From positions 141,800 to 205,799 of the forward strand of contig CAJOEZ010000003.1 in NCBI GenBank assembly GCA_905233685.1: a stretch of 64,000 nt of DNA, in the 5' to 3' direction. Origin of the DNA: an uncultured Bacteroidales bacterium. Its GTDB lineage: Bacteria; Bacteroidota; Bacteroidia; Bacteroidales; F082. Made by a program: the position numbers and the translations under genes. Position 1 is the first letter of the stretch, and each line of letters starts with the position of its first letter. This document shows positions 16,751 to 25,958 of the stretch, in pieces. The notes beneath the pieces are model-generated. The model had not been told where the DNA came from and did no database searches. It saw nothing but the letters and a program-made list of their open reading frames with translations.

Positions 16751-17227
16751 ATGAAAAACAAAACTTGGACGGGCATCCGTGTTTGCAGTTATGTGGCTCT
16801 TTTGTTTTGCGTTGCTTGGGCTGTGTTTTATGTATTTGCATTTTTGGGACTTTTGACAGGTAAAGGGGGAGTGAGCAGAGCTGCGGACTGGTCTCAACAC
16901 ACAGTACTTAAAATTGCTTTTTTTGTAATAGATGTGCTTAGTTTAGCCGCCACAATTTACCTTTGCGTTAAGGCCGCTTTGAACTTCCTAAAAGGTAGTC
17001 GTGAGGGTGTGGTTTTCCCAAAAAGTAATGTAAGACTGTTTTTCTGGTTGGCTTTGGCTTATTTAGTCCATCGATTGCTTTGGGGATTTCATCCTTTTTA
17101 TTATGAATCCGATATCATTCTTTCAGTAGGGCACTCCATTATTGTCATCCCTTTCTGCATCCTTTTCTTCGCCTTCATGTACAAAGTGGCCGCCGATGCG
17201 GTGGAAGAGAATAACCTTACCATTTGA
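16751..17227 (+). CDS. DUF2975-like membrane protein
   Basis: 158 residues with four predicted transmembrane helices (about 8-36, 54-75, 96-113 and 128-149). This layout, with a small XRE-type regulator gene 3 bp downstream, matches DUF2975/YozG-type pairs found in many bacteria. The function of DUF2975 is not established. The pairing suggests that the membrane protein and the HTH protein work together, perhaps as membrane sensor and regulator. Confidence 0.75.
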   Translation: MKNKTWTGIRVCSYVALLFCVAWAVFYVFAFLGLLTGKGGVSRAADWSQHTVLKIAFFVIDVLSLAATIYLCVKAALNFLKGSREGVVFPKSNVRLFFWLALAYLVHRLLWGFHPFYYESDIILSVGHSIIVIPFCILFFAFMYKVAADAVEENNLTI

Positions 17228-17230
17228 GCC

Positions 17231-17446
17231 ATGATAGTGATGAACTTAGACGTAATGCTGGCCAAGCGCAAGATGCGCTCCAACGAGTTGGCCGAGCGCA
17301 TCGGCCTCACCCAAGCCAACCTCTCCATCCTCAAGACGGGCAAGGCCAAGGCCATCCGCCTCAGCACCCTCAATGCCATCTGCCGCGAACTGCAATGCAC
17401 GCCAGGGGATATTTTGGAGTATAGAGCCGATGAATCAACTAATTAA
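17231..17446 (+). CDS. Small XRE-family HTH regulator (YozG-like)
   Basis: 71 residues that are almost entirely one helix-turn-helix domain: VMLAKRKMRSNELAERIGLT, then QANLSILKTGKAKAIRLSTL, with the closing helix NAICRELQCTPGDILEY. YozG-like proteins are usually encoded next to DUF2975 membrane proteins, as here. Alternative starts at 17231 and 17240 are both possible. It probably regulates its own operon. Confidence 0.87.
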   Translation: MIVMNLDVMLAKRKMRSNELAERIGLTQANLSILKTGKAKAIRLSTLNAICRELQCTPGDILEYRADESTN

Positions 17447-17458
17447 AGCCAGCAGAAT

Positions 17459-18334
17459 ATGAAACGCATCAAGCTTTACATCATGCTCCTGCTGACTATG
17501 GAAGCGGTGATGGTGCAGGCCCAAGACCACCCCTCCATTGTCGTGGAATCAATCGTGTTGGATAGCGCAAGCCATACGCCGCTGAGCTATGTCAACATCG
17601 GCATTGCCAACAAGAACATTGGAACCGTTTCGGGTGTTGACGGCAAGTTTAGCCTTGCCGTGCCTGATTCTTTGGCACAAGAGAGAATCATGTTTTCGAT
17701 GATTGGTTACTCAAACAAATCATTAATTGTCAGTGAATTGCAAAACGAAAACGGCAAAGTATTTCTTTCTCCCACTGTCATTGAGTTAAACGCCGTGGAA
17801 ATTACCGCCGCAAAGATGAAAGCCAAGAAAGTCGGCAAGTCGTCAGGGGTCGGAGTATATTTTTCTGTTGGTGTTTTGGATTTTGGCGGCGAGCTTGCTA
17901 CCGTGATAAAGATGCCCAAAAGGAAAAAGTCGTTCCTGAAAGACTTCAATTTCAAAGTCACGTCCAACAATCCCGACTCCGCTCTGTTTCGGGTGAATTT
18001 GTATTATTTTGAAAATGATGTGTTTAAAAACATCTTGGACGAAAACATCTATTTCAAGCTGTACAAAGGTACCACGGGTGATATTTGTGTTGATTTGTCG
18101 CCATACAATATTGTCGTTGACCGCGACGTCTTGGTCAGCATTGAGTTTCTTGAAATCTATGCTCCGGAAGTCGAGTTTGACGAAGACGACCCCAACAGAT
18201 ATTTTTACGGCGACATCAACTTTGCCGGAGGTTTTGTCGGGCCCAAATCCTACATGAGGCCGACCAGTCAAGGCGAATGGGAAAAAGTTCCCTTGTCCGT
18301 CGCGCCCTGCTTTTGGATGACGATTTTGCAATAG
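17459..18334 (+). CDS. Secreted CarboxypepD_reg-like domain protein
   Basis: 291 residues with a signal peptide (about 1-21, ending MVQAQ). Residues about 27-105 form a carboxypeptidase D regulatory-like beta domain (VLDSASHTPLSYVNIGIANKNIGTVSGVDGKF). In Bacteroidota this domain usually sits at the N-terminus of TonB-dependent receptors or surface proteins. Here no barrel follows. The remaining 180 residues (including DFNFKVTSNNPDSALFRVNLY) look like an all-beta domain of unknown function. It lies 12 bp after the HTH gene and is probably in the same transcript. Confidence 0.75.
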   Translation: MKRIKLYIMLLLTMEAVMVQAQDHPSIVVESIVLDSASHTPLSYVNIGIANKNIGTVSGVDGKFSLAVPDSLAQERIMFSMIGYSNKSLIVSELQNENGKVFLSPTVIELNAVEITAAKMKAKKVGKSSGVGVYFSVGVLDFGGELATVIKMPKRKKSFLKDFNFKVTSNNPDSALFRVNLYYFENDVFKNILDENIYFKLYKGTTGDICVDLSPYNIVVDRDVLVSIEFLEIYAPEVEFDEDDPNRYFYGDINFAGGFVGPKSYMRPTSQGEWEKVPLSVAPCFWMTILQ

Positions 18335-18392
18335 TATTTGGCCAAATTTTCACTTTCCGGGCCAGTTTTGCGATTGTTTCGGAAAAATGCAC

Positions 18393-18400
18393 TATATTTG
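18393..18400 (+). promoter_or_regulatory. -7 promoter element for the pseudokinase-porW operon
   Basis: TATATTTG followed by CACCC, 27 bp before the ATG at 18428. A TTG at 18368-18370 is a possible -33 (22-bp spacing). Confidence 0.55.
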
Positions 18401-18427
18401 CACCCAAATATTATAATGTAAAGAGGA

Positions 18428-19645
18428 ATGTCTGAAAGCAACTTCTCAACCGAATACACCAACCTACGCCCGTTGCACACTTCAAGTTACGGCAACAGCC
18501 GGCTTTTCACTGCACAGAATAACGGTCGCAAGGTCGTCATCAAAGCCTTAAAGGCTGACCGTGCCGACAACGCGCAATGTCGCGCCTCGCTTCGTAGTGA
18601 ATACGACGTGACGGCCTCGCTCGACAACAAGTTTATCCGCAAAGCCATCGATTTTGTCCGAATCGAAGGCTTGGGCGACTGCATCGTCTTTGAGTACATC
18701 GACGGCAAGTCGTTAGCCGAACATGTGCGCGTGGGTACATTGACAGAAAAGCAGGTGAAGAACGTCCTTGTCGATGTTTGCGACGGCCTCTCATACCTGC
18801 ACCGCAACAACGTCGTCCACTGCAACCTGAAGCCGGAGAACGTCATCGTCACTGCCGCCGACTGTCGCGCCAAGTTGATTGACCTCGGCATCCCCGAGAC
18901 CGACCCCGACGCTGACCGCGAGTTGCTCATTAAGGAAATGGAGTTCACCGCCCCTGAAATCATCAAGGGCGAGAGTTTCGACAACCGCGCCGACATCTTT
19001 TCCTTGGGAAAGATTATGGAGTTCATTGGCGAGCGCAATATCTCGAAGCAGTTCCTTCATGTGGCCACGCATTGCACCCAGTTCTCGAAAGAGCAACGAT
19101 ACGACAACATCGCTGAGGTTCGCTCGGCCATCTCCAAGGGGCATCCTACGGTGAAGGTCATCGTTCTTGCGTTAGTGCTTGTCGCATTGGCTGCGTTGGC
19201 CTATATCTACGTGCCGAAAATCGCGGCCAACGTGGATAAGGAGCGGGCAGCGCGGCGTGTTGCCGAATTCAACCGAGAGTTGGAGAAAATGCAGAACGAA
19301 TTGCCCGAACTCTGCGAAAAATATGAACTGAAATCGCTCTCAGAACCTATCGCCGTTGACTGGTCGGATGACAGCGTTAGGTATATGCAAGGTCTGTCAC
19401 AATACATCGGCCATGACGAGGCGGCGTTGGGCTTTGAAGACATCTCCGCCAAAGCCATCCGTTTCTTTAAACAGCAGCGAGCCGGCATTGAGAAATGTCG
19501 CCAAAACGATTTTAACCGCTTGTTGGTCAGTGAGTTTGAAAACGCAAACGACAGTTTGGCCGTTGCCTTGAGAACGCCTTTGGTCGACCCCACCGACGAG
19601 CAACTGCTCATTGAAGCTGAAAAGTGGCTGCAACAAATGAAATAA
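18428..19645 (+). CDS. Membrane-anchored protein-kinase-like protein, probable pseudokinase
   Basis: 405 residues. The N-terminal part (about 10-235) has a Hanks-type kinase fold: Lys39 in VVIK, the catalytic-loop equivalent HCNLKPEN (131-138), DLG (152-154) for DFG, APE (175-177) and Asp189 in DIFSLG. The catalytic Asp of HRD is Asn133, and the Gly-rich loop is replaced by HTSSYGNS, so phosphotransfer is unlikely. Lys39 and Asp152 remain, so nucleotide binding is possible. A transmembrane helix (about 243-262) is followed by a helical domain of about 140 residues. It is the first gene of a tightly packed unit with porW/sprE 27 bp downstream. Confidence 0.85.
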   Translation: MSESNFSTEYTNLRPLHTSSYGNSRLFTAQNNGRKVVIKALKADRADNAQCRASLRSEYDVTASLDNKFIRKAIDFVRIEGLGDCIVFEYIDGKSLAEHVRVGTLTEKQVKNVLVDVCDGLSYLHRNNVVHCNLKPENVIVTAADCRAKLIDLGIPETDPDADRELLIKEMEFTAPEIIKGESFDNRADIFSLGKIMEFIGERNISKQFLHVATHCTQFSKEQRYDNIAEVRSAISKGHPTVKVIVLALVLVALAALAYIYVPKIAANVDKERAARRVAEFNRELEKMQNELPELCEKYELKSLSEPIAVDWSDDSVRYMQGLSQYIGHDEAALGFEDISAKAIRFFKQQRAGIEKCRQNDFNRLLVSEFENANDSLAVALRTPLVDPTDEQLLIEAEKWLQQMK

Positions 19646-19672
19646 TTCCGCTGGAATGTAGTTATTGTTTAC

Positions 19673-22351
19673 ATGAAAACGACCTCAAAAGTGCAAAGGA
19701 AAACAAACATCATTTGGGCATTAGGCTGTGTCATGGGCCTTTTGCTCCTCGCTGGCTGCAACACCAAGAAGAATACCCTCACGCGCCGCATGTACCATAA
19801 CTTGACCAGCCATTACAACGTCTATTGGAACGGAGAAAAGGCCTTGCAAGATGGAGACAAACAGCTGAAGACTGCTGTAAAAGACGACTATACGCATGTG
19901 CTCCGTGTCTATAACTACGGCACCCAGCAAAACGGCATGAGCCTCAACTCCACTATGGACCGCGCTTTGGAAAAGACTTCCATCTGTGTGCAGAAACACT
20001 CCATGAAATTCGGCAGCCGCGAACGCGTCAAGTGGATTGACGACGCCTATCTGGTCATGGGAAAGGCGCATTTTTACAAGCATGACTATATCCCCGCCAA
20101 GCGCACCTTTGACTTCGTGGCTACTGAATACAGCTACAACGACATCACGTATGTGGCCAACATGTGGCTCATCAAGACCTATATCCAAACCGAGGAATAT
20201 CCCAAGGCGGCGGCCCTGATTGAACAATTGTTAGCCAAGACGGCAGGCCTCAACAAGCCACCCAAGGAGTTGCTGCAGAACATGGATTACACCATCGCTG
20301 ACTTTTACATCGCCACGAAAGACTACAACAGCGCGGCCAAATACTTGAAAACCGGCATCCAGCTCAACAATGACCGCGACTTGCGCACACGCGGTATGTT
20401 CATTTTGGGCCAAATTTACATGAAACAAGGCGATGCAGAACGTGCCACGGCGCAGTTCAAGAAAGTCGTCAAACGCCACCCTTCTTATGAGATGGCCTTT
20501 GAAGCCAGGATGAACATGGCCAAAATGGGTTCGTCTGACAACGCTGCTGAACTCTACAAGATGCTCAACAAGATGCTCCGCGACCCCAATAACGACGAGT
20601 ATAACGACCGCATCTATTACGCCATGGCCGAGTTAGCTCTCCGCGAAGGCGACGAGGACAAAGCCATCAAGTACTTGCGAAAATCGGTGGCTGCCTACCA
20701 GAACAACCAGATACAGCGTGCACTGTCGTCGCTCAAGGTTGCCTCTTTGCTTTTCGACCGCAACGAATACGAGCTTTCGCAGGCCTATTACGACACTGCC
20801 GTCACCAGCATGAACCGCGACTTTGAGGGTTACGACAGCATCCTCAACATCTCTCATACGCTTAACGAGTTGGTGATGTACGCCAGCATTGTTCGCGACC
20901 AAGACAGTCTGTTGCGCGTGGCCGCTATGGATTCGATTTCTCGCAACGTGTTGATTGATAAAATTATAGCTCAGCTTGTCCAAAAGGAAAAGGAGGAAGA
21001 GGAGCAACGCCGTTACGAAGAGCAGCTGGCTTTGATGGGTGCTTCTATAGGACAGACCAATGCCAGCGTCAACGAGCCTACCAACTCCTCGGCATGGTAT
21101 TTCTACAATTCAGCCGCCTTGAACAAGGGCTTTACTGAGTTTACGCGCAAATGGGGCATGAGAAAGTTGGAGGACAACTGGCGCATCAGCGACAAGCAAA
21201 GCATCATCGACTTTGCGCAAGGTGGAATCGGCGACGACGGTCTTGCCACAGCCAACGAGCCCATGTCGAAACAAGACTCTATAAATGCCACTTATACCGA
21301 CCACGACCGTGGCTATTACCTGAAAGACCTGCCCCTCACGCCGGAACAAAAGGAAGTGGCCGACTCGCTCATCGCCGACGCGCTTTACAACCTTGGCTTC
21401 CTTTACATGGACCGCCTCGACGACTTGCCGCGTTCAATCGAGAGTTACGAGATGCTCGACGAACGCTATCCGGGTAACGACAAGGAACTGCCCACATGGT
21501 ACGCACTCTACCGGATGTACGGTGCGCAGTCCAATGCCGAAAAATCGCAGTATTACAAAGACAAGATTTTCGACAAATACCCCACTTCGAGTTATGCCCA
21601 GTTCATCAACGACCCCGAATATTTCAAGAAGATGGAGGCACAGGAGAAGGAGTCGTCGGATTACTACACCAAGACTTATGAGGCTTTCACCCAAGGCCAG
21701 TATTACCGTGTGAAGATGAATGCCGAGCGGGCTCTGCAGCTTTACGATACCGACACAGCCATCATGCCACGCTTTGCTTTCCTCCATGCTGTTGCCCAAG
21801 GCCGCCTCATCTCCATCGACACGATGGCCTTCGAGCTTTACGACCTTGTGCGCGACTATCCCACAAGCAGTATTACGCCTTTCGCGAGACAGGTACTGGA
21901 AGATATCAATGAGGACTACCATCTTGGCCTCGTGCTGACCGAAATTGGAAAGGACAGCCCCGAGCAGCCCGAAGTGAAAAAAGAAGCTCCATACACTTAC
22001 GAGCCTAACTCGGAGCATTTTGTTGTCATTGTTTGCGACACGAAGAAAGTGCGCGTCGACCCGCTCAAGGTGCGTGTCTCCGACTTCAACAAGAAGGAAC
22101 ACCGCACGCAGTCGTTCAACATTAGGAGTGTCATCCTCGACGATGACCTCACCGTCGTGACCATCGGTAACTTTGAAAGCGAAAAGAAAGCTGAAGACTA
22201 CATCACCTCCATATTCCTTACCGACTACGTCTTTGGCGGCATCGGCAAGGACGACTACAAGGTGTTCCCCATTTCGGGCAAAAACTATCCTATACTTTAC
22301 CAGTCGAAAGATTTGGATGAATATCTAAAATATATAGAATCACATAAATAA
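19673..22351 (+). CDS. porW: PorW/SprE-like T9SS lipoprotein with TPR repeats
   Basis: 892 residues. The lipoprotein signal ends in LLLLAGC (Cys29), followed by NTKKNTLTRRMYHNLTSHYN(V), an opening typical of the SprE/PorW family. Multiple TPR units run through the middle (for example VMGKAHFYKHDYIPAKRTFD and GQIYMKQGDAERATAQFKKV). The C-terminal region (about 770-885) contains an SPOR-like fold. PorW/SprE is an outer-membrane-associated lipoprotein needed for T9SS secretion and, in gliding species, motility. Its presence agrees with the several T9SS cargo proteins in the window. The assignment rests on length, the N-terminal motif and TPR content. Confidence 0.87.
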   Translation: MKTTSKVQRKTNIIWALGCVMGLLLLAGCNTKKNTLTRRMYHNLTSHYNVYWNGEKALQDGDKQLKTAVKDDYTHVLRVYNYGTQQNGMSLNSTMDRALEKTSICVQKHSMKFGSRERVKWIDDAYLVMGKAHFYKHDYIPAKRTFDFVATEYSYNDITYVANMWLIKTYIQTEEYPKAAALIEQLLAKTAGLNKPPKELLQNMDYTIADFYIATKDYNSAAKYLKTGIQLNNDRDLRTRGMFILGQIYMKQGDAERATAQFKKVVKRHPSYEMAFEARMNMAKMGSSDNAAELYKMLNKMLRDPNNDEYNDRIYYAMAELALREGDEDKAIKYLRKSVAAYQNNQIQRALSSLKVASLLFDRNEYELSQAYYDTAVTSMNRDFEGYDSILNISHTLNELVMYASIVRDQDSLLRVAAMDSISRNVLIDKIIAQLVQKEKEEEEQRRYEEQLALMGASIGQTNASVNEPTNSSAWYFYNSAALNKGFTEFTRKWGMRKLEDNWRISDKQSIIDFAQGGIGDDGLATANEPMSKQDSINATYTDHDRGYYLKDLPLTPEQKEVADSLIADALYNLGFLYMDRLDDLPRSIESYEMLDERYPGNDKELPTWYALYRMYGAQSNAEKSQYYKDKIFDKYPTSSYAQFINDPEYFKKMEAQEKESSDYYTKTYEAFTQGQYYRVKMNAERALQLYDTDTAIMPRFAFLHAVAQGRLISIDTMAFELYDLVRDYPTSSITPFARQVLEDINEDYHLGLVLTEIGKDSPEQPEVKKEAPYTYEPNSEHFVVIVCDTKKVRVDPLKVRVSDFNKKEHRTQSFNIRSVILDDDLTVVTIGNFESEKKAEDYITSIFLTDYVFGGIGKDDYKVFPISGKNYPILYQSKDLDEYLKYIESHK

Positions 22352-22354
22352 GCA

Positions 22355-22723
22355 ATGAAAGAAATAGAATCACAATCACACAACATCCTGGCCAACGGAA
22401 CAGTCATCAAGGGCGACATTGAGTCAAGCGGCGACATCCGTATCGACGGACGTCTCATCGGCTCCTTAAAGTCTAACGGCAAGGTTATCATTGGTCAGAC
22501 GGGTCTTCTCGAAGGCGATATTATCTGCAAACAGGTCGAGATTTCGGGTACCGTTAAGGGTACCATCAAGACGGAAGACTTGACCGCCTTGAAGTCGACC
22601 TCGAAAGTGGAAATTGATCTCGTCACAAAGCAGCTTCTGATTGAAGTGGGTGCACAATTCACAGGCAAGTGCGTCATGGGACAACAGACTACCGTGGCCA
22701 TGCCGCAGCAAAAAGTTGGTTGA
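22355..22723 (+). CDS. Bactofilin family cytoskeletal protein
   Basis: 122 residues forming a single bactofilin beta-helix: repeated short strands such as [20 protein letters not shown], then [11 protein letters not shown] and [10 protein letters not shown]. Bactofilins polymerise into filaments that scaffold envelope proteins. The gene lies 3 bp after porW and 2 bp before folE, so it is inside the operon. Confidence 0.93.
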   Translation: MKEIESQSHNILANGTVIKGDIESSGDIRIDGRLIGSLKSNGKVIIGQTGLLEGDIICKQVEISGTVKGTIKTEDLTALKSTSKVEIDLVTKQLLIEVGAQFTGKCVMGQQTTVAMPQQKVG

Positions 22724-22725
22724 CA

Positions 22726-23349
22726 ATGAACGAGGACAAACTGAAACGTTATTATGGTTACGAGGCCATCGAGCGTTTTGACGAGGAGCGTTTGGCCAAG
22801 TTGCAGGAGCACTATAAGGCCATCCTCGAGCTTTTGGGCGAAGACCCCAACCGTGAAGGTTTGCTGAAAACGCCCTTCCGAGTGGCCAAGTCGATGCAAT
22901 ACCTTACCCACGGCTACCAACTCGACCCGATGGAGATCCTTCTTTCAGCCAAGTTCAAGGAAGATTATCGCCAGATGGTCATTGTGAAGGACATTGAGGT
23001 GTACTCGCTCTGTGAACATCATCTCATTCCTTTCATCGGTAAGGCGCATGTGGGCTACATCCCGAATGGCTATATTACTGGCTTGAGCAAGATTGCACGT
23101 GTGGTGGAGGCTTATTCACGCCGTTTGCAGGTGCAGGAACGCCTGACGACACAAATCAAGAACGCCATCAATGACGCTTTGCATCCAATGGGCGTGGCCG
23201 TCGTCATCGAAGCGCAACATATGTGCATGTCGATGCGCGGCGTGCAGAAACAAAGTGCCGTGACCACCACCAGTGACTTCATCGGCGCTTTCGAGCGTGA
23301 ATCGACGCGGGAAGAGTTCTTCCAACTCATCGGAACCAAGCTGCATTGA
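22726..23349 (+). CDS. folE: GTP cyclohydrolase I
   Basis: 207 residues from the ATG at 22726, 2 bp after the bactofilin stop; a longer frame from 22669 overlaps bactofilin and is not needed. It catalyses the first step of folate/pterin synthesis, GTP to dihydroneopterin triphosphate. Zinc ligands are visible: Cys96 and His99 in CEHHLIPF, and Cys167 in QHMCMSMRG. The substrate-site segment [20 protein letters not shown] is intact. It probably acts as a decamer in the cytosol. Confidence 0.97.
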   Translation: MNEDKLKRYYGYEAIERFDEERLAKLQEHYKAILELLGEDPNREGLLKTPFRVAKSMQYLTHGYQLDPMEILLSAKFKEDYRQMVIVKDIEVYSLCEHHLIPFIGKAHVGYIPNGYITGLSKIARVVEAYSRRLQVQERLTTQIKNAINDALHPMGVAVVIEAQHMCMSMRGVQKQSAVTTTSDFIGAFERESTREEFFQLIGTKLH

Positions 23350-23387
23350 ATCTTTGAATTTTGAATCTTTAAATCTTTAAATCAATA
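23350..23387. repeat. AT-rich leader repeat before fabD
   Basis: Runs of TCTTTGAATTTTGAATC and TTTAAATC end 3 bp before the fabD ATG. Closely similar sequence lies directly before glyS and glyA. Confidence 0.55.
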
Positions 23388-24275
23388 ATGTTAAAAGCAT
23401 ACGTTTTCCCCGGACAAGGGGCACAATTTGTGGGAATGGGCAAGGACTTGTACGACAAGTCGGCAACCGCCAAGTCCATGTTTAAGAAGGCCAACAGTAT
23501 CCTGAAGTTCAAAATCACTGACGTGATGTTTGAGGGCACCGATGAGGACTTGCGCCAGACCAAGGTCACACAGCCGGCTATCTTCCTCCATTCCGTCATC
23601 CTTGCCTCCCTGCTCGAGGACTTCGACCCGAGCATGGTGGCAGGCCACTCCTTGGGCGAGTTTTCGGCTTTGGTGGCCAATAAAGTGCTGACTTTCGAGG
23701 ACGGTCTGCGCCTTGTCAGCAAGCGTGCCAAGGCCATGCAGAAGGCTTGCGAAGCCCAGCCTGGCACTATGGCGGCCATTGTGGGCGCAGAGGACAGCCT
23801 GATTGAGAGCGTTTGCGCTTCCATCAAGGACATGGTGGTCGTGCCGGCCAACTACAACTGCCCGGGTCAATTGGTCATCTCTGGCTCCGTCGAGGGCGTG
23901 GCCGCTGCTTCCGAGAAACTGAAAGAAGCCGGTGTGAAGCGCGTAGTGCCGCTCAGCGTGGGTGGTGCCTTCCATAGCCCGCTGATGGAACCCGCCCGAG
24001 TGGAATTGGCCAAAGCCATCAACGACACGACTTTCAATCAAGGCATCTGTCCCGTTTATCAGAACGTTACGGGACAGTCGGTCAACGACCCCGAAATCAT
24101 CAAGAAGAACCTTATTTCGCAGCTTACTTCGCCCGTGCTGTGGACGCAGACCATGAGCAACATCCTCGCCAATGGTGTGAGAACCATCATCGAGGTGGGT
24201 CCCGGAACGGTGCTGCAAGGCCTGTTCAAGAAGATGGACCGCAGCCTTGAGCTTTCGAGCGCAACAATTGCATAA
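23388..24275 (+). CDS. fabD: Malonyl CoA-acyl carrier protein transacylase
   Basis: 295 residues. It transfers malonyl groups from CoA to acyl carrier protein for fatty-acid synthesis. The nucleophile Ser88 is in AGHSLGE, the catalytic His196 in GGAFHSPLM, and the N-terminal FPGQGAQ motif is at 7-13. Length is normal. It lies between folE and an S41 protease gene that starts 3 bp after its stop. Confidence 0.96.
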   Translation: MLKAYVFPGQGAQFVGMGKDLYDKSATAKSMFKKANSILKFKITDVMFEGTDEDLRQTKVTQPAIFLHSVILASLLEDFDPSMVAGHSLGEFSALVANKVLTFEDGLRLVSKRAKAMQKACEAQPGTMAAIVGAEDSLIESVCASIKDMVVVPANYNCPGQLVISGSVEGVAAASEKLKEAGVKRVVPLSVGGAFHSPLMEPARVELAKAINDTTFNQGICPVYQNVTGQSVNDPEIIKKNLISQLTSPVLWTQTMSNILANGVRTIIEVGPGTVLQGLFKKMDRSLELSSATIA

Positions 24276-24278
24276 CGC

Positions 24279-25883
24279 ATGGAAAACAACAGAATACGTC
24301 CAATTTGGGTGATACTGCTTCTGATGGCAGGCATCTGCATCGGTCTATATATTAATAAAGGTGTATCGAAACGCCAAAACTTCATCCCCGCTTCGTCTGG
24401 CTTCAGTAAGTTCGATGAGGTGGTGTGGCACATTGGAGAAGACTATGTCGATGAAGTTGACGGCAACCAATTGCAAGACAAGGCAATAGAAGCTATGATG
24501 GACGACCTTGACCCGCATAGCCAGTATGTTTCGTTGGAAGAGTTCGATGCCATCAATGACCCGCTGTTGGGCAGTTTTGAAGGCATCGGGGTGCAGTTCC
24601 GCATTGAGAAGGACACCGTGGCCATTGTGAGCGTCATTAAGGGTGGACCGTCTGAGAAGGTAGGCATCCTTGCTGGCGACCGCATCATTTATGTCGATGA
24701 CACGCTCGTTGCGGGCGTGAAGCTCAAAAACGAGGACGTGATGCGCAAGTTGAAAGGTCCCAAGGGCACCAAAGTCAAGGTGCAGATGCTGCGTCGCGGC
24801 GTGGAAGGCTTGTTGCCGTTCACCATCACGCGCGGTGTTATCCCGACCTACAGCGTCGACATCGCCTATATGCTTGACGAGCAGACGGGCTACCTGAAAC
24901 TCAGCAAGTTCTCTGCTACCACCTACGACGAGTTCAAGAAAGGCATCAAGAAGCTGAAAGGTGAGGGCATGAAGCAGCTCATTTTCGACCTGCGCGGCAA
25001 CTCGGGTGGTTATCTCAGCGCTGCCGTTGACATTGCTGACGAGTTTTTGCCCAAGGGCAGCCTTATTGTTTATACCGAGGGTCGCAACCGTCCGAGACAA
25101 TACATGAACGCCCGTCGAAACGGTATGTTGGAGGACATTCCTGTTGCAGTGCTCATTGACGGCGAGTCGGCCAGCGCGAGCGAGATTGTGGCAGGTGCCT
25201 TGCAGGACAACGACCGAGGCACTATTATTGGACGACGCTCGTTCGGCAAGGGTCTCGTGCAAGAACAGATCATGCTCAGCGACAACTCCGCTATCCGTCT
25301 CACCGTAGCACGTTACTATACGCCCACGGGTCGCTCCATCCAGAAACCTTTCGATGGCGACCGTGAGAAGTATCTTTTTGAGTCTTACGAACGTTACGAA
25401 AACGGTGAGGTATATAGCGAAGATAGCATCCATTTCGCTGATTCCCTGAAATATACAACACCGAAAGGCAAGACTGTCTATGGAGGTGGTGGCATCATGC
25501 CCGACATTTATGTGCCTTTGGTGGACGATAGCACGGAGTATTATTTCAACCGCATCGCTAACCTTGGTCTGCTATATCAATATGCTTTCGAGTACACCGA
25601 CCAGCACCGCAAGGAGCTGAATCGCTTCAAGACCGTGGAGGCTTTCGACAAGGGCTTCCGCGTGACTGACGCCATGTTTGCTGAGTTAGTGAAATTGGCC
25701 GACGAGAAAGGCGTCAAGGGCCGCGAGGAAGAGAAGCAAGTGGCCCGCCGCGAGGCCGACATTTTGCTGAAAGCCTACATCGCCCGCAATCTCTTCGACG
25801 ACGAAGGCTTCTACCCGATTTACGCCCCGATGGATGATGTTTTGCAGAAGGCGATTGAAGTTTTGGAGGGTGTTTCCGAATAA
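24279..25883 (+). CDS. S41 family C-terminal processing peptidase, second copy
   Basis: 534 residues. A signal anchor (about 10-26) is followed by a helical segment, a PDZ domain (about 95-175, GGPSEKVGILAGD) and the S41 core. The dyad is Ser299 (in SASASE) and Lys324 (in FGKGLVQ), 25 residues apart. The domain order is the same as in the protein at 2207-3814, but the N-terminus here looks like an uncleaved membrane anchor. It is the last gene of the pseudokinase-porW-bactofilin-folE-fabD unit. Confidence 0.93.
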   Translation: MENNRIRPIWVILLLMAGICIGLYINKGVSKRQNFIPASSGFSKFDEVVWHIGEDYVDEVDGNQLQDKAIEAMMDDLDPHSQYVSLEEFDAINDPLLGSFEGIGVQFRIEKDTVAIVSVIKGGPSEKVGILAGDRIIYVDDTLVAGVKLKNEDVMRKLKGPKGTKVKVQMLRRGVEGLLPFTITRGVIPTYSVDIAYMLDEQTGYLKLSKFSATTYDEFKKGIKKLKGEGMKQLIFDLRGNSGGYLSAAVDIADEFLPKGSLIVYTEGRNRPRQYMNARRNGMLEDIPVAVLIDGESASASEIVAGALQDNDRGTIIGRRSFGKGLVQEQIMLSDNSAIRLTVARYYTPTGRSIQKPFDGDREKYLFESYERYENGEVYSEDSIHFADSLKYTTPKGKTVYGGGGIMPDIYVPLVDDSTEYYFNRIANLGLLYQYAFEYTDQHRKELNRFKTVEAFDKGFRVTDAMFAELVKLADEKGVKGREEEKQVARREADILLKAYIARNLFDDEGFYPIYAPMDDVLQKAIEVLEGVSE

Positions 25884-25931
25884 GAAACAGAAAAAAACAA
25901 CCCTACCTGCACCACATTCAAAACAATTTTG

Positions 25932-25939
25932 TAATTTTG
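25932..25939 (+). promoter_or_regulatory. -7 promoter element for the DUF177-rpmF operon
   Basis: TAATTTTG followed by CAGCC, 19 bp before the ATG at 25959. Confidence 0.5.
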
Positions 25940-25958
25940 CAGCCCGATTTTTAAGGAG

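Noticed and set aside
22669..22725. folE start at 22669
   Set aside because: It overlaps the bactofilin gene in another frame; the ATG at 22726 gives the normal family N-terminus.
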